Source: Aquanectria penicillioides (taxonomy: Eukaryota; Ascomycota; Sordariomycetes; Hypocreales; Nectriaceae). Taken from it: a stretch of DNA of 64,000 nucleotides. The position numbers and the translations under genes were made by a program. Below, piece after piece: positions 52,505 to 64,000 of this stretch (within the stretch, counting starts at the first letter, position 1; each line of letters begins with the position of its first letter). The DNA is taken from NCBI GenBank assembly GCA_003415625.1, contig PYIU01000006.1:2790001-2854000 (forward strand), read 5' to 3'. Below the pieces are notes generated by a model. That model searched no databases. It was not told where the DNA came from and saw nothing but the letters and a program-made list of their open reading frames with translations.

Positions 52505-55500
52505 TACCCCTTTAGATTTGCTAAAGGTAGGTTTAATATATTTCTTATTTACTATTTATTTATTGATTTTGCACTTTATTTATAGCTTTTTATTTTTATT
52601 TTATACTTTTATTTTATTTTTATATTTATTGTATTTTTATTAGTATTATTTATTTAATGTTTATTATTATATATAAGTATTTTTAATTACTTTATAAATG
52701 CTATTTATTTAGTAAATAGAAATAATAAAATAGTTATAAATTATAATAGAAAGCATTTTTTAAATTACTTTACTTTAATCTTACTTTTTGTTTTTATAGA
52801 AAGATTCTTGCCTATAAATAAAGTAATTTATTTTTTTATTTTAAACTTTTTTTCTTTTTTCTTTTTTTAGCTTTAATATAATTTTATATATATATTTTTA
52901 TAGTATTTTTAATCTTTAATTTATATATATTAATTATAATTATTTTAATAAATATATATATATATTATATTATAAATTAATTTTATAGTTTAAAATTTAA
53001 TTTTATAATTTAAAATTTAATTTTATAATTTAAAATTAAATTTTATAGTTTATTTTTAGATTTTATAGCTCTTTTTTTACTAACTATTTATAATAGTAAT
53101 AATTTATTTAATAAGCTATTTTCCCCCTTTATTAACTCCCTATTGCCCCTACTATAAATTATTTTATAGCTTAAAATTAAATTATATATTACTAACTTTA
53201 TTTTAGCAATATAAATTAATAGTAAGGTTATATATAGGCTTAAGCTATTTATATAGCTTAAGCAAAAGAACTTTTTACTATAGTTAAGTATATTATTAAA
53301 CTATAAGTATTTTTAAATTAAATTTTAAGCTTTATTTAATAGTTTTGCTTTATATAGTGCCTTTTAGCAGTAGTTAATGCCTTACCTTATCTATCTATTA
53401 TTAGCTTTTATAGGCTAAAGTAATAGCAAGTGCTAAAAGCACTTTAGTGCCTTAAGGCAGTGCTATAAGCGCTATAACTTTAGTGGCTATTGCTGCTTTA
53501 TATAAGTATATTTATATTATTGTTTTGCACTTTATTTTATTATTTTATAGTTTATTTTATTAATTTAAATTATAAAATAGCCTTTTTACTGCCTTTTTTA
53601 TAGTATTGTTTTTCTTAAATTATATTTAAAGCAATAATATTAAAAAGAAAGTAAAAGTTTAATTTAATACTTTATTTTTATATTTTAAACTATAAAATTA
53701 ATTTTTATATTATAAAAGAAAAATAAGTAATATATTACTATTAAAGTTATATTAAGTAAGTATACTATAGGCACCTTTTTATTTATTAAAGACCTTTATT
53801 TTTAATAAATAAAAAAATTAAAATTATTTTAAAGTTTATTTTACTATTTTATAGCTTATTTTATTATTTTGCTTTTTAGCTAATAGCTATTATAATAGCA
53901 TTAAATTAATAAATTTTATTATATTAATACTTTATTTCTTTACTATTTTTATAATATTAAATATTAAAGCTATAAGCCTTTTAGTATTTCTTTAATTATA
54001 TATTTTTATAAATTTTAACTTTATTATATTTAAATGCATTTTATTAAGTCTATAAGTTTAAGTTAATTTTAGCTCTTAAGAAATAATTTACCTTATAGTA
54101 GTTTTATTAAACTATTAGCTATTAATTTTATACTTTATTTATATAAAATAGAGATTATTTTTATTATTATAAATTGCCTTAACTAATAATTATATATATT
54201 AATATATTTAAGCTTAATCTTTAATTTTTTAAGAGAATTTTAAATAAATTTAATTATCTATTAGTTATTATAAATAAGTTTTAAAATAGAATTCTAAAGC
54301 TTAATTTTAAGTTCTATAAATAGTCTTTATTAATAGAGTTCTTTCTTTATAGCTTAAAAGAAAGCAAGCAATTCTATCTTTATAGTTAATATTATAATTA
54401 TATTTTATTTATTTATATACTATTTAATTAATCTATTAAAAAGTTTTATTATATATACTTATAAACTTTTTTAATTTAATATATTATTAGCAAAAGATGC
54501 ATTATTATATACTAAAAAGTTATCTTTACCTTTAAGCTATAAAATAAAGAAATAAATTGCATAAAGATAATATAATATTTAATTTACTGCCTTTATATAT
54601 AGTTCCTTTAGATTTATTATAAATCTTATAAAATATAATATAGTAAATGCAATATTTAGTTAAGTAATAATTACTATATAAAAAATTAAGCTAATTATTT
54701 ATTTATATTAGTTTATTATACTTTATTTAGTAATTTACTTATTTAAAAAGAGTTCTATTTTCTCTATTAAAATTGCATTTCCTTTATTTAAAGTATATAA
54801 TTTATAAATCTTCTTTAAGTATAAATTTTAAGTTATTTAAATTAATTTTTAACTTTATTCTTAAATAATCTCTATTTTAAAAAACCACTATAGCTTGCCT
54901 TTATTAATTAATTTATATTTTAACTTTAAACTTATAATTGCTTTATTTATAATTTATTTATATCTTTTAGTATATATTATTATAATATTATTTATATAAA
55001 AGAAAATAAAAACTCTACTTTTATTATAGTAGTATAGTTTATAAAGGATTAATTTAAAACTAATATTTTATAATATTATTTTAAGCTCTATTTACTATAA
55101 AAGAAATATAATTTTTAGTCTATAAAGTGCTTTTTTAAGCAATAATATTTAGCCTTTATTTTTGCCTTTTCTATATTTTAATAGAGGTTTTATAAATATA
55201 TTTATTAGCAGTTTTATATTTATAAATATATTTATTGCATTAAATTATAGTATTTTAAGATTAAACCTTATTATAATTATAAGTAAAGTTCTAAATAATT
55301 TTTCTATTAATATAATAGTATATATTTCTTTAGAACTTGCCTTTTGCTATTAATCTCTTTAAATAATAAATCTAGCTTTATATTTTTATAAATATTTATA
55401 TTTATTAAACTTATATATATAAATCTATATATAGTTAATAAATTATAAATTACAAAACTTAATTTTACTCTTTAATATTTTAATTTAAAACTTTATTTAT

Positions 55501-58500
55501 TAATAACTCTTTAAGTATATTTTCTTTACTTTTAGAAATATAGCCTTAAATTTATACCTAAAAACATTTCTATAAGAACTTAATACCTAAAGTAGGTTCT
55601 TTTAATAGAGTTTTTATTTCTTTTAAATAAAGTTTATTTTATCCTTTTATAGCTTATATTTTAATTTATACTTTTTATATTTAATTTTAATATATATTGC
55701 CTTAATTATAATAGTATTTCTGCATTTTTTAAATAATATAGCTTTTATTCCTATAAAAAAGGCTTAATAAAGCTTAATCTATTCCCTCTATAAGCTAGTA
55801 TTTAATATTAAGGGTATTAAGTATTTTCCTTTTTATATTATTGCTAAAGCTAAAAAGGTAAAAGCTAGACTTTTTAATAGAGTTAAAAAGGGTTTAAACT
55901 ATAGTTAAGTGTATTTTTTATCTTTAATCTATAGTTTATTTATATCCTTTTTCTTTTTAGTTTTTAAGTCTTTAACTATATTTTAAAGGCTTATTTTAAT
56001 AGTTTAAAGCTTATTTTATAGTTAATTAATATTATCCATTTAATTAATCTATTTAGTATTAAGAAAAGCTTTTATTTATATTTATATTTCTTTAAGGGTC
56101 TTTTTATTTATAGTTTCTTTTATTTTAGTATTATTTATTAAAAAGAAGTTTTCTTTATTAAAGATAATATCTTAAGTTATATATATTTAATTAATAATTA
56201 AATTCTAAATATAAAAAAGGTTTTAGGAATTATATTCTATAAAATAATCTATTTAAGCCTTTAGGCTTATTTTAAATATAAATTAATTCTTCTTTAATTA
56301 AATATCTTTAGTTATTATAAATAATTTATAATTAATTATCCTAAAGTAAGTAATTTATAGCTTGCAATTTTTATTTAAGCTTTTAATTAATAAAAAGAAG
56401 CTTTTATATAGTGTTTTTTACTTAAGTCCCTATTTTAAAGTTTAGTTTAGTAAATATACTGCTATTCTTACTATTTTTAGCTATAATCCAGCTAGTAGAC
56501 TACTCTTAATTATAAGAACTTTTTTTTTTTTTTTACTATTCCCTTAAAACATTCTTTTAATCTATTCTATTACTATATTTAAAGGGCACTTTTTTCTATT
56601 GCTATTTCTCTTTAATCTAGCTATATATAGACTAAATTGCTCTTTTAAAGCTTATTATTTATTTCTATTACTTAAAGTTTAATTTTATATTTTATTTTTA
56701 ATATTTAAGTAAAGTTTTGCAATATTAATAATAATTATTCTTCTCTTTAATTTTTAAAGTAATAATCCTAATATATTTCTAATATATAGTTTATTATAAT
56801 AGCATATAAAAAAAGGTTTATTATATTAGGTTAAAAGTTATAAAAGTTTAAAAAAACTTACTTTTTAGGAATTAAGCTTTATATTTATAGTTTATAATAC
56901 TTTTAGTATTTTATTTTGCCTAATCTATAAGTATTATATTTAACTATTATTAAGCCTTTAATCTTTATACTAATAGTATAATTAATTAAATATTTTAATG
57001 CTTTAGGTCTTAAATAACTTAATTAATAGTGCTATTTTATAGCTTTTACTTATTATAGATATTTTAGTATTTATAAATTATAATAAAATTTATTTATTAT
57101 AAATAAGCTTTATTTTTAAGTAATAGGCTTATAATTTAAAATATATTAGTTATAGGCAATCTTTAATCTATATAAAGCTTGCCTACTTTTATATCTTAAA
57201 ATATTATATTTATTTTTCTAATTCTATTAATAACTATATTAATAGAGTCTTTTTAATAAAACTAGATTTATTTTAATTTATAGGCAATAAGCAATATGCC
57301 TTAAAATAAGGAAATAAGCTTTACTTTATAGGTTTTAAACTTTAATTTCTATATCTCTATATTTTAAGATTAAAAAGTTCTTTAATTTAATAAAGATAAC
57401 TTTATTAAATAAAGCTAATTTAAGATTCTTAAATTTCTTTTTATTATTAAAAATATATAGTATTATCCTTAAGTTAAGTATAATTAAGATTTATAATAGG
57501 TATTTACTATATAAAATAAAGAAAATAGCTATAAAATTTAAAATTAGGATTTATAATATTAATTATTAGTTTAAATCCTTAATTAATTATATAGTTTGCT
57601 TTTTAAGCTTTTTATATAGTTCTTAAACTTTAATTTAATCTTTTAATTATATTTTCTATTTTTTATTTATTTACTTTTGCCTTTCTATTTACTTAAGTAT
57701 ATTTTTAGGGAATATAATCTAGCACTTTTAGGTATTAGCATTAAAGTATAATTTCCTATATAAGATATAGTAATTATCTTCCTTTAGAGTTTATTTTTAT
57801 TTCTTTAATTTAGGTTATTTAGATTATAAGCTCTTTAAATAAAAATGTTTTTTAAAAGGTAGGTTTAAATCTTAAAATATAGGTCTAAAGTTCCCCTTTT
57901 ATACTAAAGCTTTATATTGCTTTCCTTTAGTTTCTTTTCTTTTTTTAATTTTATATTTAAAACTTAAAGTAAAAGTAGCTAATATATAAGTACTTTTTTT
58001 AATAGTATTTTTATATTATACTTTAGTAATTTAAAGGAATATTTAAAAGTAATTTTTAAAATATTATTTTAAGTCTATAAACTATATATTTAGATATAAG
58101 GCTTTAGTAATATTTCTTATAATTGCAATCTTTATAGACTATTTTTAATTAATAATTTAATTTTATTAAATAATTTTAAGGTTTAAAGTCTATTTTAGTA
58201 CTTTAAAATAGCATTTTTAAGCTTATTTTCCTTTTAATGCATTATTAATTCTATATATAGCTTTAAGGTTATTATAGAATTTTGCAATATTATTATTATT
58301 ATTCCCTTTATTTATTATAAATAAATATATTTAAATATAATAAAGGCTTATTTTCTTTATTATTTAATTAAAAATATTATAGATTCTATTTACTTTAATT
58401 TTATATTTTTCTTAATTATAGTAAAATATTATAAGCTTGCATTTTAGCAGTTTTTAATCTTTAGAAAGTAGCTTTATTATTATAATTACCCTTTATATTA

Positions 58501-58832
58501 ATTAAATAAACTTTAATCTTAAGCTTTTAGCCTTAGCTTTCTCTTTTATAAAGTATTTTATAGCAATTAGTATTATAGGCTTAAAAATTTAAATAGTTTT
58601 AAATTAAAAAGAGTCTTTAAGGATTTTAAGCTTTTTAATTTATTTTGCAGTAATTTTTACTTTATAGCTTTATTTAAAGGTTTTTTAATCATTTAGGTTA
58701 TTAAGAATATAGATCTTAAAAATTATTTTATATATTTAATTTAAAATCGGAATATAAGGTTTATTTTTTACTTTTAGAGCTTAATTAAATAGTTATAGCT
58801 ATATTAATAAATATAGCTTTAAGACTCTTAAT

Positions 58833-59061
58833 TATTGAACTGAACTAGTTGTATAATTGTATGTATTTTTGTTTTTTCTTCTTCTTGTTCCTTTTAGCCT
58901 TGCTTTATTGCTTAGGCTCTAAAAGAGGGGTTGGGTTGCGCTAGACCTAATAGAGCTATATTGTATTTATATGACCTTTATCCAATTATTCCGAGCTTTG
59001 TTTCTATGATCCGAAGTGCGTTCTGGTGTTTCCCTGTGTATAGGATACCTTAGGTTTAACA
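58833..59061 (-). repeat. LTR (right), 229 bp
   Basis: It begins TATTGAAC (mutated from TGTTGAAC) and ends TTTAACA, directly followed by CAACA. It has identical length to the left LTR. Confidence 0.92.
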
Positions 59062-59066
59062 CAACA

Positions 59067-59185
59067 GGCCCAATATTGTATTAAATAAAGGTTTTTACCC
59101 TACTAGTATAGTTTTTTCCTTTATTTATATAGTATAGAAGCACTATCTACCTTATAGGTCTATAGAGTATTAATAAATAAATAAA
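59067..59185. repeat. U arm fragment, right part of a split copy
   Basis: It continues the U sequence interrupted at 52271 (GGCCCAATATTG onward) and ends in the TTAATAAATAAATA terminus. It is moderately mutated, more than the left part. Confidence 0.8.
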
Positions 59186-59389
59186 TAAATATAAAATAAT
59201 ATATTAAATATATAAATAGTAATAATATCTTTAAAAATTATATTATTACTATTAATATAGCTATATATATTAATTATAATTAAAATAAATTTAATATTAT
59301 ATATATATATATATAATATATATTTAATAATATAATAATATATAATAATATACTTTAATAATTATTATAAAGTTAAATTTAATCTTTTT
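59186..59389. other. AT-only spacer between U terminus and inverted C repeat
   Basis: About 200 bp of almost pure A and T, with TA runs near 59299-59324. Nothing else can be said. Confidence 0.4.
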
Positions 59390-62300
59390 GCTCTTAAACT
59401 TATAACTGCTTATAGCTATTTTAAACTACCCTTAAAATATTTAAAACTATAATTAATTGATTCTTTATGCTAAATTACCTTTAGATATAATAGTATATTA
59501 AGAGCATAATACTAATACTATAGGCCTTTTAATAGTAATTAATTTAAGAAAATATAGTATAAAAATAGCTAATATAATTCCCTTTTTATTATTAATTAAT
59601 TTAATAATATACCTAAAGTAAATAAAGTAATAAAAGCTAATAAAAGCCTTATAATTAATAAAGATAAAAAAGCTTATAAAGCTATTATTAAGATTATTTT
59701 ATTTTATTTTTTTAAAGCTATTTAAAAGGTATTTTAAACTTATATTAATATATATAAAGTATATTTTTGCCCTTTTTTTAAGGCTAATATAACCTTTAAA
59801 AAGAGAGTTATTAATAAAATTATTACTATTATAATATTTATTATTATTATAGTAATAATAGCTATTTTAGTTAATTTAAGCTTTTTTTTCTTTAATTAAT
59901 AAAATAATTTTATATATTAATTTTTTATATAGCTTTAGCTCTATAAATATTAAAATTAATAAATATATAATATATAGTTATATTAAGTATAAAATTATAA
60001 TTTATATTAAAAATACCTTTAAGAATATTAAAAACTATATTTTAATAAAAACTATATAAATAGTAAATTAAGCCTATAGTAATTTCTATATAATTATAAT
60101 GCATTGCCTTTTTAATAAAAATATAATCTTTATCTTTTTTACCTTAAAGTAAATTAAAGCTTTTTATAAAAAAGAATAAATAAATATTATATTTAAAAAT
60201 AATGCCTTTTTTATCCTTTTAATCTTTATTATTTTAATAAAAAGAATTTAAATTAAATTTATTTTTAATAATATAAATAAATTTATTAAAACTATTAATA
60301 ATATTAATACTTTAAAAGTCAATAAAATAAAGCCTATATAGGCCTAAAATAGTATTATAATAAAAATAAATTTAATTCTTTATATTTTATTAATTAAAGA
60401 AGTTAATAGCCTATATAAAAATAAATTACTTTTTAATATTAAGCTTTATAATTATAAACTCTCTAAAGAAGAATTAAAGCTTATTTAATATTTTTAATAC
60501 TATAAGTATAGCTATATTATAAAAAACTACTATTTTACTTTAATTTATAGCTAATATAATAGGTTAATATATAATAATTGCTTTATTAAAAAAGGAGAAA
60601 TCCCTTACTATTATACTCTTTATTATAAAGATTATTTAGCCTAAAGCTATATTTATTTTATAGTAAAAAAGCATTAAATTTATATAAAAAAAATACTATA
60701 AATAATTAATAAAATATAAAGAATATACTTTAATATAGTAAAATATCCCTTATATATAATAGAATAGCTTTTTTAAAAACCCCCTCTTTATAGCTTCCCT
60801 TTCTTTTAAAAGAGTTAACTAATCTTTAGGCTTTATAAATAAATAGTACTATACTTTATTTAATACTTTCCTTTCCTTTAATGCCTATACTTTATTGCTA
60901 CTATCTATTAAATTAATCCCTTTATTTATATTTAATTAATATAAGTTCTATTTTAGAATATATATTGCTACTTTAAGTTAATCTATTAAGTGCTATATAT
61001 CTATAATAAATATAATATAATTGCATTTTTAAAATTAACTAAAAACTAAAGAATTAATATTTTAATAAACCCTAAAAGATTAAACTATACTATAATTTAT
61101 TATTTAGGCTATATAGCTCTATATATATATAAATAATATAGATTAAAGACTTAAATCTATTAAATAAAGAAAAATTAAATTAAAGTTAATTTTAAATACT
61201 ACTATATAAAAATAATTGCAATATATAACCCTTTAAAAGGTAAAAAAGATTTAAGGGCAATATATATTTTAGCTAATTTTACTTTAGCCTTTAAAATAAT
61301 TATAATTAAAGACTTTAATTTATACTATTTAATATAGAATTATTATAGTAAAACCACTTTATATAGCTTAATCTTTTTAATAAAAATATAATAATTAAAT
61401 ATAGCCTTAATAACCCTTTATAAAACTATAACTTAAAAAGCAAATAATACTAAAAATAATACTTTTAATTTAATTTAGGCCTTAAAGAATAGCTATATTA
61501 TTTATTTAAGCCTTAATTATAATTTAAATAGCTTTAATTATATTTTATAGTAAATATATATTAAGTCCTTTATAAATATATTACTCTTTCTTTTATTAAA
61601 CCTTTAGCTTATAGTATTTAATTAATATATAATAAACCTTAAGAAAGCTAAACTTAAAGTATAAATTACTTTTTATTAGATTTTAGGTTAAATAACCTTT
61701 ATATAATAGCTAAAAGAGACAATTAAATAGCTAACCTAAAGACTGCATTAAATTGCTTAATATACTACCTTAATATAAAGGCAATTTAGGCCTAATTATA
61801 ATAATTAATAGAATTAGCCTACTATAAAGGCTATTTATTAATTTAAATAAATATAAAAATATATATAATATAATAATATAATAGCTAATTAATTAAAACT
61901 ATAAAAGGTAGGCAATAAGCAAAAGGCTTATATAGCTAAGGCTAAATATATAATTTAATATAATACTTTATTTAAAGCTAAAATAGAAAAAGGCATTAAT
62001 AGCTAAAAGAAACTTTAGAACTTAAAGAAATAAATATAACTTTAAAGCAATATTGCTTTAGCCCTTTTATAGCTTCTTTCCTTTAATTGCCTTAAGTAAG
62101 ATTCTTTAGCTATAAGCTATATTAAAAAGGAAATTATATTAGTAAAATACTTTTTCTTTAAGCCTTAAATAAATAATTAAAATATTAAATCTATTATAAT
62201 AAACCTTATAATATAATTATTAAATATAAACTAAATGCTATAAAATACTAAAGACTTAATATAAAATTATATTAAACTTTATAAATTAATTTATTTACTT

Positions 62301-63692
62301 TTTAAAATTTAATTATAAAAAGCTTTTAATAGTAATAAATTTTTTATTAATTTCCTTAAAGTATATAATAAGCCCTTTTTAAAAGCCTTTACTATTATTA
62401 TTAATATAAATATTATATTTAGGCATTTTTTATATTGCTTTTAATATATAATTGCTATTATTATTTTTAAATTAAATAAAATAATAGCTTAAAAATATAT
62501 AATATTTAAATAAAAATCTATTTCCTTTTTTAATATAATAGGCAAAATAATAAAGTTAATAATAGCTTAATAAATAATAATAATAGCTAAAAATTTAAAT
62601 ATACTTCTTAATAATTAAATAAAGAATAGACCTTAAAGGTCTATTAAGCTTACCTTTATAGTTATAGTAAAAGCAATATATATAATATAGGCCTATAGTA
62701 AAATAGTATTATTTTTTTAATTAAACTTTACTATAGCCTTTAATTTAATTAATTATAAAAGGCTTATTACTACCTTTTATAATTAAAGCTATTTATAATA
62801 ATTATTAATTTAGCTTTTTAACTATTTATTTAAATAATTAATATACCTTTAATTTAATAGTAAGTCCTTTAAACCTTATAGTATTAAAGCTAAAGTCTTA
62901 TGAAAAATTGCTACTTTTTTTTATTTTCTTTATTTTATTTATATTAAGGCTTTATATAGCACTTAAAGAAGTCCTTAATATTATAATAATTAAATTTATT
63001 AATAATATAAATATATTTATATTTAAAAAAGATATAATAAAGATTTAGGCCTAACTTAAAGCTATATAAATAATATATATATCTTAAGCCTTTATTAATA
63101 GTATAACCTTTAAATCTATTAAAGCTTAACTTTTTTATTTCTTTTATTAATATTAAAGGCATTAAGTTTAATTAACTCTTATCTATAATATAATCTAGCT
63201 ATAAAAATTATATTATTTTCTTAAGTTATAGCTATATAAAAAGCTACTTTAAGGCCTATATATTTTTAAGCTTAAAGGAAAATTTAAGCATTAAAAGTAA
63301 GCCCTTACTGCCTTTATAGTAAGTATATAAAGAGTAAACCTTAAGGCTGCCTATATAATATATCTATATATAATTAAATCTATAATTGCTTATAGTATTA
63401 ATATATACTATTTTTTAATAAAAAAGGGCAATAATCTAAAAGGAATTATTAAAGCTTTATTTATTAAATAGACTTAAGCCCTTTATATTATTAAAGAAGG
63501 CTATAAAGTTACTTTAATTAAATTATTAAAAAATAAGCTTAAAATCCTTTTATTTAATATATATTTTAATAAATAATTTATTTAATTTTAAAGCTAGCTT
63601 TAAGCCTAAAGTATTAAAAAACTTATTTTTTTTATAATTATATTAATAATATATTAAATTTATTATTATTATTATAATAGCCTTTAATATAA
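59390..63692 (-). repeat. C repeat, copy 3 (inverted)
   Basis: This is the reverse complement of 10214-14547 and 32581-36898, full length by landmark spacing, with the 72-codon frame at 62944-63162. The mutation level is similar to the other copies. The element class is unknown. Confidence 0.6.
62944..63162 (-). pseudogene. 72-codon open frame in C copy 3
   Basis: It is equivalent to the frames at 10750-10968 and 33110-33328, with the same length and stop position. Substitutions are of the transition type, and there is no recognised product. Confidence 0.4.
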
Positions 63693-64000
63693 ATTAATAT
63701 AAAAATATAAAAAGTAGTTTATTAATTAGCTCTTTAATAGAAAATATAAAAAGAATTAAAAGTTAATTAAAAATTAAGTATTAATTAATTAAAGGTATTA
63801 ATAAAAATAAGCTAAATATAAGTCTTATAAATAGTATATAAATAATAGAATAAAAATAATTAAAATCTTTTTACTTTATATAAAGAAAAAAACTATTTAT
63901 TTATATAAAGAACTTAAAAAATATAAAAGCTTTTTATTTACTTAAATATAAATAAAATGCATTAAACTTTAGAAATTTCTTTTTTAAAAAAAGGTCCTTA
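63693..64000 (-). repeat. M segment, inverted copy reaching the window end
   Basis: The reverse complement aligns with about 32273-32590, so this inverted copy has the same M-C junction as the one near 32.58 kb. That supports M and C being parts of one element, which continues beyond the window. Confidence 0.6.

Larger units (their letters stand above)
52276..59061 (-). mobile_element. Ty1/copia LTR retrotransposon, minus strand (6.8 kb)
   Basis: Direct LTRs of 229 bp (52276-52504 and 58833-59061) are flanked by CAACG (52271-52275) and CAACA (59062-59066). The interrupted U repeat can be rejoined across the element, which proves the boundaries. The interior is collinear with the 18.6-30.9 kb element. 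The polypurine tract lies next to the left LTR (reverse complement of TACCCCTTTAG), so coding is on the minus strand. Minus-strand reverse transcriptase traces are an LKKALY-type block (about 55113-55142) and a Y-x-N-N block (about 54977-55012). All frames are broken by stops. The LTRs keep normal composition while the interior is stripped of C and G. Confidence 0.9.

Noticed and set aside
55162..55353. 63-codon plus-strand open frame
   Set aside because: It is antisense to the degraded reverse transcriptase of the minus-strand copia element.

Overview
This looks like nuclear DNA from a filamentous ascomycete (Pezizomycotina-like). Genes are split by many 44-70 nt introns with GT...AG ends and CTAAY-type branch sites, and they sit in a GC-balanced island of about 12.7 kb (roughly 38.55-51.23 kb). 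The island is surrounded on both sides by extremely AT-rich, stop-saturated DNA with the hallmarks of repeat-induced point mutation (RIP). No class or species can be named from the sequence alone.

Left AT-rich block (1-38.5 kb). From 1 to 4.3 kb there is unclassified degenerate DNA. From 4.3 to 18.6 kb there is a mosaic of a palindromic repeat (here called U), a neighbouring segment (M) and a 4.3-kb repeat (C). It contains a perfect TTA microsatellite of about 74 units, a 2-kb fold-back element with a nearly unmutated GC pocket, and an 841-bp TIR element that carries telomere-like motifs. From 18.6 to 30.9 kb lies a Ty1/copia retrotransposon on the minus strand (221-bp LTRs), itself split by a second Ty1/copia element on the plus strand (259-bp LTRs, ATAAT target duplication). 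From 30.9 to 37.9 kb the interrupted U copy resumes and runs into M and C.

Gene island. A uracil phosphoribosyltransferase gene (+) converges on an ELF1 transcription elongation factor gene (-). Next come a URC1-type GTP cyclohydrolase II-like gene (+) with 19 exons including 4-, 4- and 9-nt microexons, a small hypothetical gene (+), ribosomal protein eS1 (+), an ABHD11/Imo32-type mitochondrial alpha/beta hydrolase (-), and a truncated, frameshifted gene remnant at the right edge. The uracil phosphoribosyltransferase and URC1 genes plausibly belong to the same physiology, pyrimidine salvage and uracil catabolism. The others are housekeeping genes.

Right AT-rich block (51.24-64 kb). About 0.9 kb of AT-rich DNA is followed by an unmutated U fragment. 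A 6.8-kb Ty1/copia element (229-bp LTRs, CAACG/CAACA target duplication) interrupts that fragment, and the rest of U and an inverted copy of C plus M follow to the window end.

All exon models were assembled by eye from reading frame, splice consensus and remembered family sequence patterns. Repeat boundaries outside the LTR elements are approximate.
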